Part shown: piece by piece, positions 7,660 to 15,766 of the stretch
Numbering within the stretch: position 1 is the first letter of the stretch
Layout: each line of letters begins with the position of its first letter
Assembly (NCBI RefSeq): GCF_024213375.1
Contig: NZ_JANAVJ010000009.1
Location: 93,735-157,734 of the forward strand
Direction of reading: 5' to 3'
DNA from: Paenibacillus sp. MZ04-78.2
GTDB lineage: Bacteria > Bacillota > Bacilli > Paenibacillales > NBRC-103111
DNA length: 64,000 nt
The notes under the pieces: model-generated
Told to the model about the DNA's origin: nothing
Seen by the model: the letters and a program-made list of their open reading frames with translations, nothing else
Databases searched by the model: none
Program-made: the position numbers and the translations under genes

Positions 7660-9138
7660 CTAGTAATTTGCGGATGATACGGTTTCTTCTTTGACAACGC
7701 TTTTGCGGGTAAGCACACTGATTAGCAAAGTGATCAGTAGATTCACGAAAAGCGCGATAAACCCGGTGTTCAAATCCTTAACTACCTGCGGCAAACCGGG
7801 AAATAGCGTCCCAATCGTCGTCTTGGAAATCGTCAAATAGGCAACGGTCGCCACACCGAATAATATTCCCCATGAAGCTCCATATTTGTTGACCGGGTTG
7901 TTCGGCAGCAAGCTCCACAGGAGGGCCGGAAATAACTGAGTGATCAAACTAAACGACATCAGCAATAATGCGTACAGGGCATTGCCTCCATTAAGGACAA
8001 AGTAAAGAGAAATGAGACCAACGACCGGAACGGTTAGTTTCGCCACCTTGGCTACGTGCGCCTCGCTGCTTGACTTGGCCAAAGGCTGGTAGACGTTTTT
8101 CGCAAATAATGTCCCAATCGTTAGCAAGATGATGGAGGTAGGCACCAGTGCGGTTAACAGTCCGACCCCGCCAATCACCCCGATAAACCAAGGGTCAAAT
8201 GTTTGAATGGAAAGCCGTAACAAGGCCAAGTCCCCTTCCGCCCCTTTTAATCCAGGAACTTGCAGGATGGCCGTATAGCCTACCAAAAAGACGAATACAA
8301 GCAGCAAGGTGTAGAGCGGCATAATAATCGTATTGCGGCGAAATACTTTTTCGCTCTTGGCTGATAACGCTGCGGCAAAAAGCCCAGGCTGCATGTAAAA
8401 ACCGACTGCTGTCAACAAAACGGTGGAAATGACCCAACTGAGGCTCTGTCCCTTGTCGGGCAGTGTCAAATGAGCCGGTTTTGCCGCCTGAACCGCTTCG
8501 AACATCGGCTTAATTCCGCCATAGTAGTGATAGGGTAAATATAATCCCAGAAATACCACGATCATTACGATGGTGATATCCTTGATAATCGCCGTCCAAG
8601 CAGCGCCGTGAATCCCGGAAATCATGACATAGATAGTAACGGCGATGGTCCCAATCCACATGGCGAGCGTAGGTGAAATCATCCCGTAAGAAGTTTCCGA
8701 TACGATAATGCCAAGCCCTTTCAATTGCAAGACTACCACCGGAACGGAAGCGACCATTCCGACGACGGAGACCAGCATGCCCAGCGGCGCACTCTCATAT
8801 TTGCTGCGAAAAAAATCGGAGATCGAAATGAGCTTGTGTTCTTTGGCGTACCGCCAAATCGGAGGCAGCAAATAGTAAGAAAAGACATAGGCCAATGTCA
8901 TGTACGCAAGGACGTAATAAGCAGGTGAGCCAACCTGATAGATCATCCCGCTGCCGCCAAGGAATGTGAATGTCGTAAAGAATTCTCCGGCAAGCAAAAG
9001 GAAAATGAAAACGATTCCAAAACCGCGCCCTCCAACGGCCCATTGCTCCAGGTTCATTTTTTTGCCCCAGCCCGAGCGAATGGCTAGAAAAATAGCCGCC
9101 ATCAAAAAGGCAAACATAATTAGCAAAGCGCTGTTCAT
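7660..9138 (-). CDS. Sodium:solute symporter (SSS family)
   Basis: 492 aa with about 13 hydrophobic segments. SSS features: WAVGGRGFG near the N-terminus, the EFFTTFTFLGGSGMIY segment, GIHGAAWTAIIKD in the middle, and VPTSIILLTIGTLFAKN. It would import an organic anion or amine with Na+. The ATG overlaps the stop of the DUF3311 gene (ATGA), a pairing common for MctP/pantothenate-like symporters. It is 31 bp before the C45 hydrolase and under the sigma-54 promoter at 9394. Confidence 0.88.
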   Translation of the reverse strand: MNSALLIMFAFLMAAIFLAIRSGWGKKMNLEQWAVGGRGFGIVFIFLLLAGEFFTTFTFLGGSGMIYQVGSPAYYVLAYMTLAYVFSYYLLPPIWRYAKEHKLISISDFFRSKYESAPLGMLVSVVGMVASVPVVVLQLKGLGIIVSETSYGMISPTLAMWIGTIAVTIYVMISGIHGAAWTAIIKDITIVMIVVFLGLYLPYHYYGGIKPMFEAVQAAKPAHLTLPDKGQSLSWVISTVLLTAVGFYMQPGLFAAALSAKSEKVFRRNTIIMPLYTLLLVFVFLVGYTAILQVPGLKGAEGDLALLRLSIQTFDPWFIGVIGGVGLLTALVPTSIILLTIGTLFAKNVYQPLAKSSSEAHVAKVAKLTVPVVGLISLYFVLNGGNALYALLLMSFSLITQLFPALLWSLLPNNPVNKYGASWGILFGVATVAYLTISKTTIGTLFPGLPQVVKDLNTGFIALFVNLLITLLISVLTRKSVVKEETVSSANY

Positions 9139-9335
9139 CAGACGTCCTCCTTCCGATCAGCAGGATCAATAAAATTGACGATGGCCATCACGGCCGAGGT
9201 CAGAATGACCCAAAGCACGATCCAAAAGAGTAAGAACGGCATTCCTAACACCAAAGGAGTGGCCTTGTTGGCAAAAGGGAGTCCGCCCAGCATACCGATA
9301 AAAGGTATCAGTCCCAATGCATGAATCGGTTTCAT
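9138..9335 (-). CDS. DUF3311 small membrane protein (symporter partner)
   Basis: 65 aa from the ATG at 9335 with GGAGG upstream. An in-frame ATG 16 codons earlier is excluded because it falls at the predicted transcript start. Two hydrophobic segments with the DUF3311 pattern (LPFANKATPLVLGMPFLLFW). Such proteins are regularly encoded just before SSS symporters and are probably an accessory subunit. Its stop overlaps the symporter start, so the two are translationally coupled. Confidence 0.8.
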   Translation of the reverse strand: MKPIHALGLIPFIGMLGGLPFANKATPLVLGMPFLLFWIVLWVILTSAVMAIVNFIDPADRKEDV

Positions 9336-9393
9336 GAGTTGCCTCCTCATTTTTTGTTTGATGTTTTTTCTCCTTTCTTGCAAATCTCATAAA

Positions 9394-9409
9394 GCAAAAA
9401 GAATGCCAA
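9394..9409 (-). promoter_or_regulatory. Sigma-54 (-24/-12) promoter of the symporter operon
   Basis: On the minus strand TTGGCA (plus 9404-9409) and TTGC (plus 9394-9397) lie with exactly ten bases between GG and GC, the spacing sigma-54 needs. The start site would fall near 9382, leaving a ~47-base leader before the DUF3311 start. The neighbouring gene encodes a sigma-54 activator. Confidence 0.8.
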
Positions 9410-9487
9410 TAGCGAAAATCCCACAAGTAATGCGGTCGGACCATTGGCTCACGTAAAAAACGATCCATAAATAATTCAATTTTACTT

Positions 9488-10873
9488 TCAATGATCCGTA
9501 TTTGGATCACTTTTATATTTTTTATCATACTGCTTCAATTTTCGCACAAAGGTAGGCTGGCTCATCTGCAAGGCTCGAGCTGCCTTTCGCGTTGACTTGT
9601 GCAAGACCAGTGCACGTTTCATCCCCTGAAATTCAAACAATTCCACTTCTTCCTGAAATGATTTGGGAATGATTTTGCCCAGAATCCCAAATATCTCTCT
9701 CGGCAAATGCTCGGGTAAAATCTCCCCGTTTGGACAAGAGATAGCCATCCGTTCCAGCACATTGATTAATTCCCTGATATTTCCGGGCCAATCATACTGG
9801 CAAAGCATCTGAATGGCTTCCTGGGTGATTTGAATCTGGATCGCATTCTTCTCCTGGTAGCGTTGCAAAAAATGTTCAATAAAGAACGGTATCTCTTCTT
9901 TACGCTCCCGCAAAGGCGGAATCAGGATGGGATAAACCTGAAGCCGATAATACAGATCTTTGCGGAAAACTTTTTGACTCACCATTTCCTCTAGCTCCTG
10001 ATTGGTAGCAGCGATAATACGAACATCGGAGCGGATGATCTTCACTCCCCCGACCCTGCGAAACTCCTGCTCCTCCAACACACGCAGCAATTTCACCTGT
10101 AATTCAAGCGGCATATCGCCGATCTCGTCCAAAAACAGGGTGCCTTTGTCGGCCAGTTCAAAAAAGCCCGGCTTTCCTTCCTTGCCTGCCCCGGTGAACG
10201 CCCCCCTCTCATAGCCAAAAAACTCGCTTTCCATCAGGGAAGCAGGGATTGCACCGCAGTTTACCTTGATAAACGCGCCTTTTGCCCGCTTGCTATTTCG
10301 ATGGATGTACTTGGCGATCACCTCCTTGCCGACCCCCGATTCGCCCCGAAGCATTACTGGCGAATCAACGGAAGCCACCTTGGCGGCCGCATCCTTGACA
10401 TCCAGCATCACTTTGCTGCGCACAACCAACCCACCTTCGTTAGCCTGCTGTTGCTTGAGTGATTTGATTTCCTCCAGATAATTCTGATTTATTTGTTCCA
10501 TCTTACTTAAATGCCGCTTTAACTCGTTTAATTCTGTCATATCGCGTACACAATTGACCACGAACTCAACTTCATTCTGGTCATTAAACATAGGCATGCC
10601 AGTTGTCATAAATTCCTTGTACCCGTTTTCATTAACAGCGCGTTGCATGATCGTTACCGGCCGTTTTTCCTTCAATACCTTGAAGGTGCTTGATTCATTA
10701 GAATAAGTTTTGATCCCGGCCGTGCTTCGAATATCGGTCCCGATCAATTCTTTTGCTGTTTTTCCTACAAATCGCTGATATGCTTTGTTTACTTTCACAA
10801 TCGTTCCGTCTCGGTCTGTGATGATCACCCCGTCGTAGAACAGGTCCAAGATACTATCCAGGTCTTTTTGCAC
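9488..10873 (-). CDS. PAS-domain sigma-54-dependent transcriptional activator
   Basis: About 461 aa if started at the GTG at 10873 (GGGGG twelve bases upstream). The frame is open to 11131, but that extension only translates the 81-bp repeat. Domains: PAS sensor (DLFYDGVIITDRDGTIVKVN, ~residues 8-110), AAA+ core with Walker A GESGVGKE, the sigma-54 contact loop GAFTGA, Walker B LFLDEIGDMP, and a C-terminal Fis-type helix-turn-helix (RKAARALQMSQPTFVRKL). It resembles RocR-type activators. It is encoded just upstream of the sigma-54 promoter it presumably drives. The ligand sensed by the PAS domain is unknown; the exact start is uncertain. Confidence 0.88.
   Translation of the reverse strand: MQKDLDSILDLFYDGVIITDRDGTIVKVNKAYQRFVGKTAKELIGTDIRSTAGIKTYSNESSTFKVLKEKRPVTIMQRAVNENGYKEFMTTGMPMFNDQNEVEFVVNCVRDMTELNELKRHLSKMEQINQNYLEEIKSLKQQQANEGGLVVRSKVMLDVKDAAAKVASVDSPVMLRGESGVGKEVIAKYIHRNSKRAKGAFIKVNCGAIPASLMESEFFGYERGAFTGAGKEGKPGFFELADKGTLFLDEIGDMPLELQVKLLRVLEEQEFRRVGGVKIIRSDVRIIAATNQELEEMVSQKVFRKDLYYRLQVYPILIPPLRERKEEIPFFIEHFLQRYQEKNAIQIQITQEAIQMLCQYDWPGNIRELINVLERMAISCPNGEILPEHLPREIFGILGKIIPKSFQEEVELFEFQGMKRALVLHKSTRKAARALQMSQPTFVRKLKQYDKKYKSDPNTDH
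9492..9509 (-). promoter_or_regulatory. Candidate upstream activator sequence for the sigma-54 activator
   Basis: TGATCC-N6-GGATCA, a perfect 6+6 inverted repeat about 85 bp upstream of the -24 box, the usual distance for enhancer-binding proteins. It lies inside the last codons of the activator gene itself. Confidence 0.45.
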
Positions 10874-10986
10874 AAGCAGTATGTTCCCCCTTGTTATCCG
10901 ATTCAGCTTCCCTTTATTGTAGTCTGTCTGTCCCTGAACGTCCATGGAATCGGGAGGAAAGTCAAAAAAGCCAAATGATCTCTTTT

Positions 10987-11067
10987 GGGTGCGAAGTTTG
11001 AAGCGGACGCCATGCACGTCTGGGGAATCCGGAAGGTGACCACTCGCCAATATCTGAATGCGATCGT
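10987..11067 (+). repeat. 81-bp direct repeat, copy 2 (right edge of sigma-54 cassette)
   Basis: Second copy of 6245-6325, same orientation, 78 of 81 identical. It lies between the activator's real coding region and the SLH-protein terminator, 4.74 kb from copy 1. Between it and 11190 I see no gene. Confidence 0.85.
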
Positions 11068-11192
11068 GTTGCTGCTGCACTAGCGATGGCACGTCAGTCA
11101 AGTAAAGTCGCCTTATGCTACAATGCACCATTGATTGACCCTTAGATTCTGCTGTCTAGTTCTTGATCACGGAATTATGCAAAATGCTCATG

Positions 11193-11245
11193 TAAAAAAA
11201 CGGACCTTCCCCCGGCATCCCATGTGCCTGGAAGAAGGTCCGTTT
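11193..11245 (-). terminator. Terminator of the SLH protein gene
   Basis: AAACGGACCTTC (11198-11209) is inverted at 11234-11245; on the minus strand the stem is followed by seven T. Confidence 0.85.
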
Positions 11246-11285
11246 CCCGTTGCAACTCTAACCTTTTTTAATAGCTTTCTTTCTT

Positions 11286-12521
11286 TTATCGAATGATGAT
11301 GGTGTGTACGAGTTGGTTTTTGCCTCTCAGCTCCAAAGCGCGTCCTGCGGTCAGCTGGCTGACATCGCCGGAAATGTACACTTCAGGAGCGACTCCGTAA
11401 ACAGCCGTTTGCACACCGCCGTTGTTCACGTTTTGGTTAATCGTAATGTTCGCGAGTCCGCCTTTGGAGTTCAGCGTGTAGCTGTTCAGCGTTCCCGTTA
11501 CCGTGAAGTCCGTTTGCTGCTGCGGATCACCCGTCGTGTTCAACACTTCGACGTAGATCGCTTTGCCGCCGTACGTGCGGATCAGCACCTGATCGCCCGT
11601 ACGCAGGTCGCCGGGAGCTACGCGGGAGCCGTTGCGGAATACGAATACGTTCGAATCCATCTCGACGTTCAGAGCTTCGTTGTTTTGCAATTTAACCGGC
11701 AGCAGGTTGTTGTTCAGCGCGCCAGTTACCGTGCCTTTCACCGATGCGCGGTCCGGCAGCTGGCTGCCCGTACGATCCAGCAGCGCGGCAAGCTCGGCGC
11801 GGGAAACCGGCTTGTTCGGACGGAACGTGTTGTCCTCGTACCCGTCGATCAAGTTTTTCTCGATCGCCACGGCAACGTAGCCTACGGAGCCGGCGGAAAT
11901 TTTGTCGGCATCGCGGAACGGGAGCTTGGCGTTCATTTTCGCTTTGGCTTCGTTCTGCAGCTTCATCGCTTTGACCAACAGCGTCGTCGCCCACAGGCGG
12001 TCCGCTTCTTTCTCCGGCTGGATCATGTCGTCCGTCTCGGCGAACAAGTCGTTTTGCAGCGCGACGGAAACGTAGCCGGTCGCCCACGGATATTTTTGCT
12101 TTAATTTGTCCGCATCCTTGAAGTTCAGGTTAGCCGCTTTCGCATCGGCCGACTCGGCTTGATCACGCAGCCCCATCAAGCGGACCGCAGCGGTAATCGC
12201 CTCGATGCGGGAGATCGTTTTGCGCGGCTGGAACGTGCCGTCCTCGTAGCCTTCGAATACACGCTTGGAAGCGAGAGAAGCGATGTACCGCTGCGCCCAT
12301 TCCACATCCTTGCCCTTCAGATCGTCAAACGTCAGCTTAATGTTAATATTAACATCTTTGCCGTAATCCACTTTTTTTACGATCGTGTCGCGGTTGTCAC
12401 GGTCCTTATCCTTGTCGTGACCTTTTCCTTTGCTGTCGGCGAAAGCCGCGGTCGAACCGCCCAGCACCATCGCCAGGGTTAATCCGGAAATCACGGTCTT
12501 CTTGAATGCTTTGCTCATCAT
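11286..12521 (-). CDS. S-layer homology (SLH) domain surface protein
   Basis: 411 aa with a Sec signal (VISGLTLAMVLGGSTAAFA) and a highly charged linker (GKGHDKDKDRDNRD). Three SLH repeats span residues ~60-255, each with the GYEDGTF or related turn and the I/VSR-x-E helix (YEDGTFQPRKTISRIEA; YEDNTFRPNKPVSRAEL). These bind pyruvylated secondary wall polymer and tether the protein to the wall. The C-terminal ~150 residues are a beta-rich domain (VKGTVTGALNNN, DLRTGDQVLIRTYGGKA) resembling small OB-like or DUF5666-type domains. AGGAG precedes the start. Own terminator; monocistronic. Confidence 0.88.
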   Translation of the reverse strand: MMSKAFKKTVISGLTLAMVLGGSTAAFADSKGKGHDKDKDRDNRDTIVKKVDYGKDVNINIKLTFDDLKGKDVEWAQRYIASLASKRVFEGYEDGTFQPRKTISRIEAITAAVRLMGLRDQAESADAKAANLNFKDADKLKQKYPWATGYVSVALQNDLFAETDDMIQPEKEADRLWATTLLVKAMKLQNEAKAKMNAKLPFRDADKISAGSVGYVAVAIEKNLIDGYEDNTFRPNKPVSRAELAALLDRTGSQLPDRASVKGTVTGALNNNLLPVKLQNNEALNVEMDSNVFVFRNGSRVAPGDLRTGDQVLIRTYGGKAIYVEVLNTTGDPQQQTDFTVTGTLNSYTLNSKGGLANITINQNVNNGGVQTAVYGVAPEVYISGDVSQLTAGRALELRGKNQLVHTIIIR

Positions 12522-12855
12522 TCATTCTCCTTTGCCAAGTGGGTTGTATCGCGGTCCCCATCCCGACGAACGCACGGACAGTACAGGACCCGCCGCGCTC
12601 AAATAGCGGAGGAAGTCCGTCGCCCGTCGATCAACCAAACCGGGTGCGATATGTGATGAAGTATGAAAAGAGGATGGTTCAGAACCTTCGCGAAGAGTTC
12701 CTGACTTCCCTTACATCGTTCGCCCCCCTGAATTTGTTTAGGGGGGTCACTTTAGATCGCCTGCCAAAAATGTTAAACTTAACTGGATACCTGGGATTGT
12801 TCGTTTTCGGACCCTGTCCCGGAATCTACCATAAACGAAAGATAAGGAGAGAGAG
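12522..12855. other. Intergenic region between divergent SLH and FAD-oxidoreductase genes
   Basis: 334 bp with no supportable gene. The only clear structure is a stem of CCCCCCT (12723-12729) with AGGGGGG (12740-12746) and a 10-base AT-rich loop. It lacks a T-tract and lies about 110 bp before the oxidoreductase start, so it could be a leader element or a protein site. Confidence 0.4.
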
Positions 12856-14469
12856 ATGAAACTTAGTGGCAAAAAGCTGACGGTTGTTCTGGCTCTGGTG
12901 GCCTTGGTCGCCCTCGCTGGGGTCTATGCGTTCCTGCAGCGGGACGCGACGGCCAAGCCGTCTCCGACCCCAACGGCAACCGCAGGAAAAGACGATTCGA
13001 ACGGCGGCAAAAACACACCCGCCTCCAAGACGGACCCCGACCTCCCGACGGAGCAAACGGATATCGTCGTCATCGGCAGCGAACTGGAAGGGCTCTATCT
13101 GGCCCGCGCTGCGGCGGACGAAGGATTGAAGGTCAAAATATTGGACCCGCGCAGTGCGTTCGGCGGCCAAGTGCTGCAGGGAGAGATGCTGTTCCTGGAC
13201 GAAACCCGCGACGAACAACGCCGGCTGCTGGTCCAAGGCCGGGCAAAGGAGCTGTTTGACGGCTTCCGCAACGGCAAAATCCGCAAGCTGAAAGAATTCG
13301 AGCAATATTTTGACAAGCTGAAAAAGGACATTCCCGTCGAGCAAGGGATTAAGATCGAGAGCATCGAGCAAAACCCCGGCCAATTCGGCGGGCAGGCGTT
13401 AAACGGCATCGTCTACACGACGAAGGACGGCAAGAAGAAACGGATCGACGCCTCCTACTGGGTGGAGAACACCGATTACGCCGCGATGGTCAGCAAGCTT
13501 CAGGCGACCCGGATGCCGGGACTGGAGAAGTTCTACGGGCAAAATAACATCGAGTATATGAGCTCCGGCATGATGATGAAGTTCAAAAACGTCGATTGGG
13601 CGAAATTCCAGCAGAGCTTCAACAATATGCCGAAGGAAGAGCGCAGCGCCAAATTCGGCTGGGGCTCGGTGGATAACAGCTTCGCCATCAGCCTCTCGGG
13701 CATGACGAGCAAGTACAAGCCGACGAACGACCGCGTGTTTCTGCGCGGGCTGAATGCGGTGAGCCAGCGGGATGGCGAAGTGATTATCAATGCTTTCCTG
13801 ATCTATACGGTCGATCCGTCGGATGACAAATCGGTGGCCGATGCGTTAGAGCTCGGGAAGAAGGAAATTCCGCTGATCCTGAACCATTTCCGCAAAAGCT
13901 TGCCCGGCTGGGAGAAAGCAGAGCTGAACGGGTTCCCGAACTACCTGTACATCCGCGAATACAACCACTACGAGACAGATTACGTACTGAAGCCTTCGGA
14001 CATGCTCGGGGCGAAAATGTTCTGGGACAACGTGAGCATCGGCGGCTACCCGCTTGATCTGCAGGGCACCAGCGCCAACATGTGGGGCATCGAGATGGGC
14101 CGCCCGGACAAATACGGGATGCCGCTCCGCAGCTTCCTGCTCAAAAATTACGACAACGTCATTATGGCCGGCAAAAACGTCGGTTCCTCCGCCATCGCTT
14201 ACGGCAGCGCGCGTATTCAGCCGAATACGAGCTTGGCAGCCGAATCGATCGGCGTCATTCTGGGGCAAATTCAAGGCAAGAAGAAGCTTCGCGAGCTGAA
14301 AGAAGCCGACATGCCGCAGCTTCAGCAGTATCTGGCTTCGGAGTATAGCATCAAGCTGACCGGCGTCACCGGCAACAACAAGCTGTCCGGCTGGTCGGCC
14401 GACGAAATCGCCAAGCTGGATACCGGCGAGATCGTATATCCATCTTATATGAAAACGCGCAAGAAATAA
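12856..14469 (+). CDS. Membrane-anchored FAD-dependent oxidoreductase
   Basis: 537 aa, ATG preceded by AAGGAG. An N-terminal hydrophobic anchor (VVLALVALVALAGVYAFLQ) is followed by a Thr/Pro/Lys-rich linker (to ~residue 70) and then an FAD_oxidored-type domain opening with DIVVIGSELEGLYLARAA, in which the dinucleotide-binding loop reads GSELEG instead of the standard GxGxxG. A C-terminal region (VIMAGKNVGSSAIAYGSAR..AAESIG) closes the FAD fold. It is probably extracytoplasmic. The substrate is unknown. Strong terminator behind it; flanked by a separate MarR unit. Confidence 0.8.
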   Translation: MKLSGKKLTVVLALVALVALAGVYAFLQRDATAKPSPTPTATAGKDDSNGGKNTPASKTDPDLPTEQTDIVVIGSELEGLYLARAAADEGLKVKILDPRSAFGGQVLQGEMLFLDETRDEQRRLLVQGRAKELFDGFRNGKIRKLKEFEQYFDKLKKDIPVEQGIKIESIEQNPGQFGGQALNGIVYTTKDGKKKRIDASYWVENTDYAAMVSKLQATRMPGLEKFYGQNNIEYMSSGMMMKFKNVDWAKFQQSFNNMPKEERSAKFGWGSVDNSFAISLSGMTSKYKPTNDRVFLRGLNAVSQRDGEVIINAFLIYTVDPSDDKSVADALELGKKEIPLILNHFRKSLPGWEKAELNGFPNYLYIREYNHYETDYVLKPSDMLGAKMFWDNVSIGGYPLDLQGTSANMWGIEMGRPDKYGMPLRSFLLKNYDNVIMAGKNVGSSAIAYGSARIQPNTSLAAESIGVILGQIQGKKKLRELKEADMPQLQQYLASEYSIKLTGVTGNNKLSGWSADEIAKLDTGEIVYPSYMKTRKK

Positions 14470-14473
14470 CAAG

Positions 14474-14524
14474 CAAGCCCTCCTGCACCGGATCATGCGT
14501 CCGGTTGCGGGAGGGCTTTGTTTT
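14474..14524 (+). terminator. Terminator after FAD oxidoreductase
   Basis: AAGCCCTCC...GGAGGGCTT with an inner CCGGA..TCCGG stem, then TTGTTTT. Confidence 0.85.
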
Positions 14525-14539
14525 ATGATTCCTTGCCTT

Positions 14540-14568
14540 TTGACACATCGGGTAAAACGGAGTACAAT
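14540..14568 (+). promoter_or_regulatory. Consensus SigA promoter of the MarR gene
   Basis: TTGACA (14540-14545), 17-bp spacer, TACAAT (14563-14568). Confidence 0.8.
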
Positions 14569-14573
14569 AATTT

Positions 14574-14590
14574 AATTCAAACTTCGAATT
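14574..14590 (+). promoter_or_regulatory. Candidate MarR operator
   Basis: AATTC-N7-GAATT inverted repeat, extended by flanking AT symmetry, just downstream of the -10 box where the start site lies. It is consistent with autorepression by the adjacent MarR protein. Confidence 0.4.
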
Positions 14591-14638
14591 ATTCATAAAT
14601 AAAATTATTAAGAGCTAAAATTCAAAGGGGGAGCCGTT

Positions 14639-15085
14639 ATGCAGGAGCAGGGGCTTCATGCGTCCACAGAGATTGAAAAATGGACCCGGCTGGCAATGCG
14701 CCGATGGATCTCCGAAATAACAGGCCGGCTGAAGCACGGGCTGCCGATTCAGCAGTACTATTTGCTGGAGAGCCTTCGGGCGAACGGGACGATGCGGTGT
14801 TCGGAGCTGGCAGACACGCTGCAAATCACGCTGCCGGCCGTGACGAACCTTGCCAATAAGCTGGTGACCGGCGGGTATGCGGAACGGGCGTATAACGAAA
14901 CGGACCGAAGGGTCGTCATGGTGACAATCACGCAGAAAGGTCTGGGCGCTTTGGGCGAGTTGGACGAGAAAGCGGCGGAATTGGTGGAGTGGTTCTGGCG
15001 AGGGCTGGAGCCGGGCGAAACCGCTGAATTGACCCGGCTGCTCCGCAAAGCGGTCGAGTATAGAACGGTTGTAGATAGAGACTAG
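14639..15085 (+). CDS. MarR-family transcriptional regulator
   Basis: 148 aa, AAAGGGGGAG before the ATG. Winged helix-turn-helix at ~45-115 (CSELADTLQITLPAVTNLANKL, then the wing YNETDRRVVMVTITQKG). The DRR motif is the MarR wing signature. It has its own strong promoter with a palindrome at the start site, so it is likely autoregulated. The target gene is not evident: the FAD-oxidoreductase upstream ends in a terminator and the next gene is on the other strand. Confidence 0.88.
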   Translation: MQEQGLHASTEIEKWTRLAMRRWISEITGRLKHGLPIQQYYLLESLRANGTMRCSELADTLQITLPAVTNLANKLVTGGYAERAYNETDRRVVMVTITQKGLGALGELDEKAAELVEWFWRGLEPGETAELTRLLRKAVEYRTVVDRD

Positions 15086-15090
15086 AGAAC

Positions 15091-15128
15091 GGACGGTTAC
15101 CTTCGACCAGGAAGGAAACCGTCCCTTT
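15091..15128 (+). terminator. Terminator after MarR gene
   Basis: GGACGGTT..CCTTC pairs with GGAAGG..AACCGTCC (one bulge each side), then CTTTT. Confidence 0.75.
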
Positions 15129-15136
15129 TGCTTCCA

Positions 15137-15679
15137 TCATAAGCGCAGCCCGAAGGTCACGCGTGCCGTGGACCCTTCAAATGCTACGTTCCGAATCGCC
15201 ACATGCTTCGGCATATAACCGTTCAGATCAACCTGAATCGGCTCAAGACTCAGCCATTCGCCCGGTACGGTAACATCCCGGACGACGGTGCCGGTATGGA
15301 CGGCCGTCAAATACGGCTCGTTCCAGGCAAGGTCGAAATTGAGCCGCGCGCCCACCTTCCAGCGGTCTTGAAGCAGCAGCGTCACGTCAGCCGCGAGCCG
15401 TTCTCCCTTCAGGAAAAATTTCGCTCCCGTCAGCTTAACGCCGGGACGAAGCTCAGGCTTGCGGGCAAGCGCTTTTTTCAGCAAATCGCCTACCTCCTGC
15501 TCCGTCAACACCGCTTCCGGCTTGAGGTTGGTCACCATAGCGGCGAGCTTTTCGCGCACCGGAAGATCGTTGTACGACAAGTCCAGCGCCGCTTGCGGCT
15601 GCGCGTACCATAATGCCCCGGCGGCCAGCAGCGCCACCAGAATCACGATCGTGACGATTCCTTTGAAGAGCGATTTCAT
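15137..15679 (-). CDS. Membrane-anchored protein of unknown function
   Basis: 180 aa with one N-terminal membrane anchor (IVTIVILVALLAAGALWYA) and an extracytoplasmic domain of alternating hydrophobic beta-like strands. The layout recalls the DUF2140/YpmS group (anchor plus lipid-binding-like beta sheet), but no motif is diagnostic. It is encoded downstream of the DEAD-box helicase with an 87-bp gap containing an imperfect hairpin (15695-15765). Function unknown. Confidence 0.65.
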   Translation of the reverse strand: MKSLFKGIVTIVILVALLAAGALWYAQPQAALDLSYNDLPVREKLAAMVTNLKPEAVLTEQEVGDLLKKALARKPELRPGVKLTGAKFFLKGERLAADVTLLLQDRWKVGARLNFDLAWNEPYLTAVHTGTVVRDVTVPGEWLSLEPIQVDLNGYMPKHVAIRNVAFEGSTARVTFGLRL

Positions 15680-15766
15680 CTGACTTCCCCCTTAGAAGGA
15701 GCCGGTCCTAACCTGAGCCCAATGTCCTCTCCCGGAGTTTGATAGGCGGAATCGGCGGCTCCTTCT

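Noticed and set aside
12506..12859. 117-codon plus-strand frame upstream of the FAD oxidoreductase
   Set aside because: No ribosome binding site, overlaps the SLH gene start, no coherent protein features.
15695..15765. Terminator between the helicase and the membrane-protein gene
   Set aside because: GAAGGAGCCG/CGGCTCCTTC stem is real but has a ~50-base loop and no T-tract, so termination is not supported.
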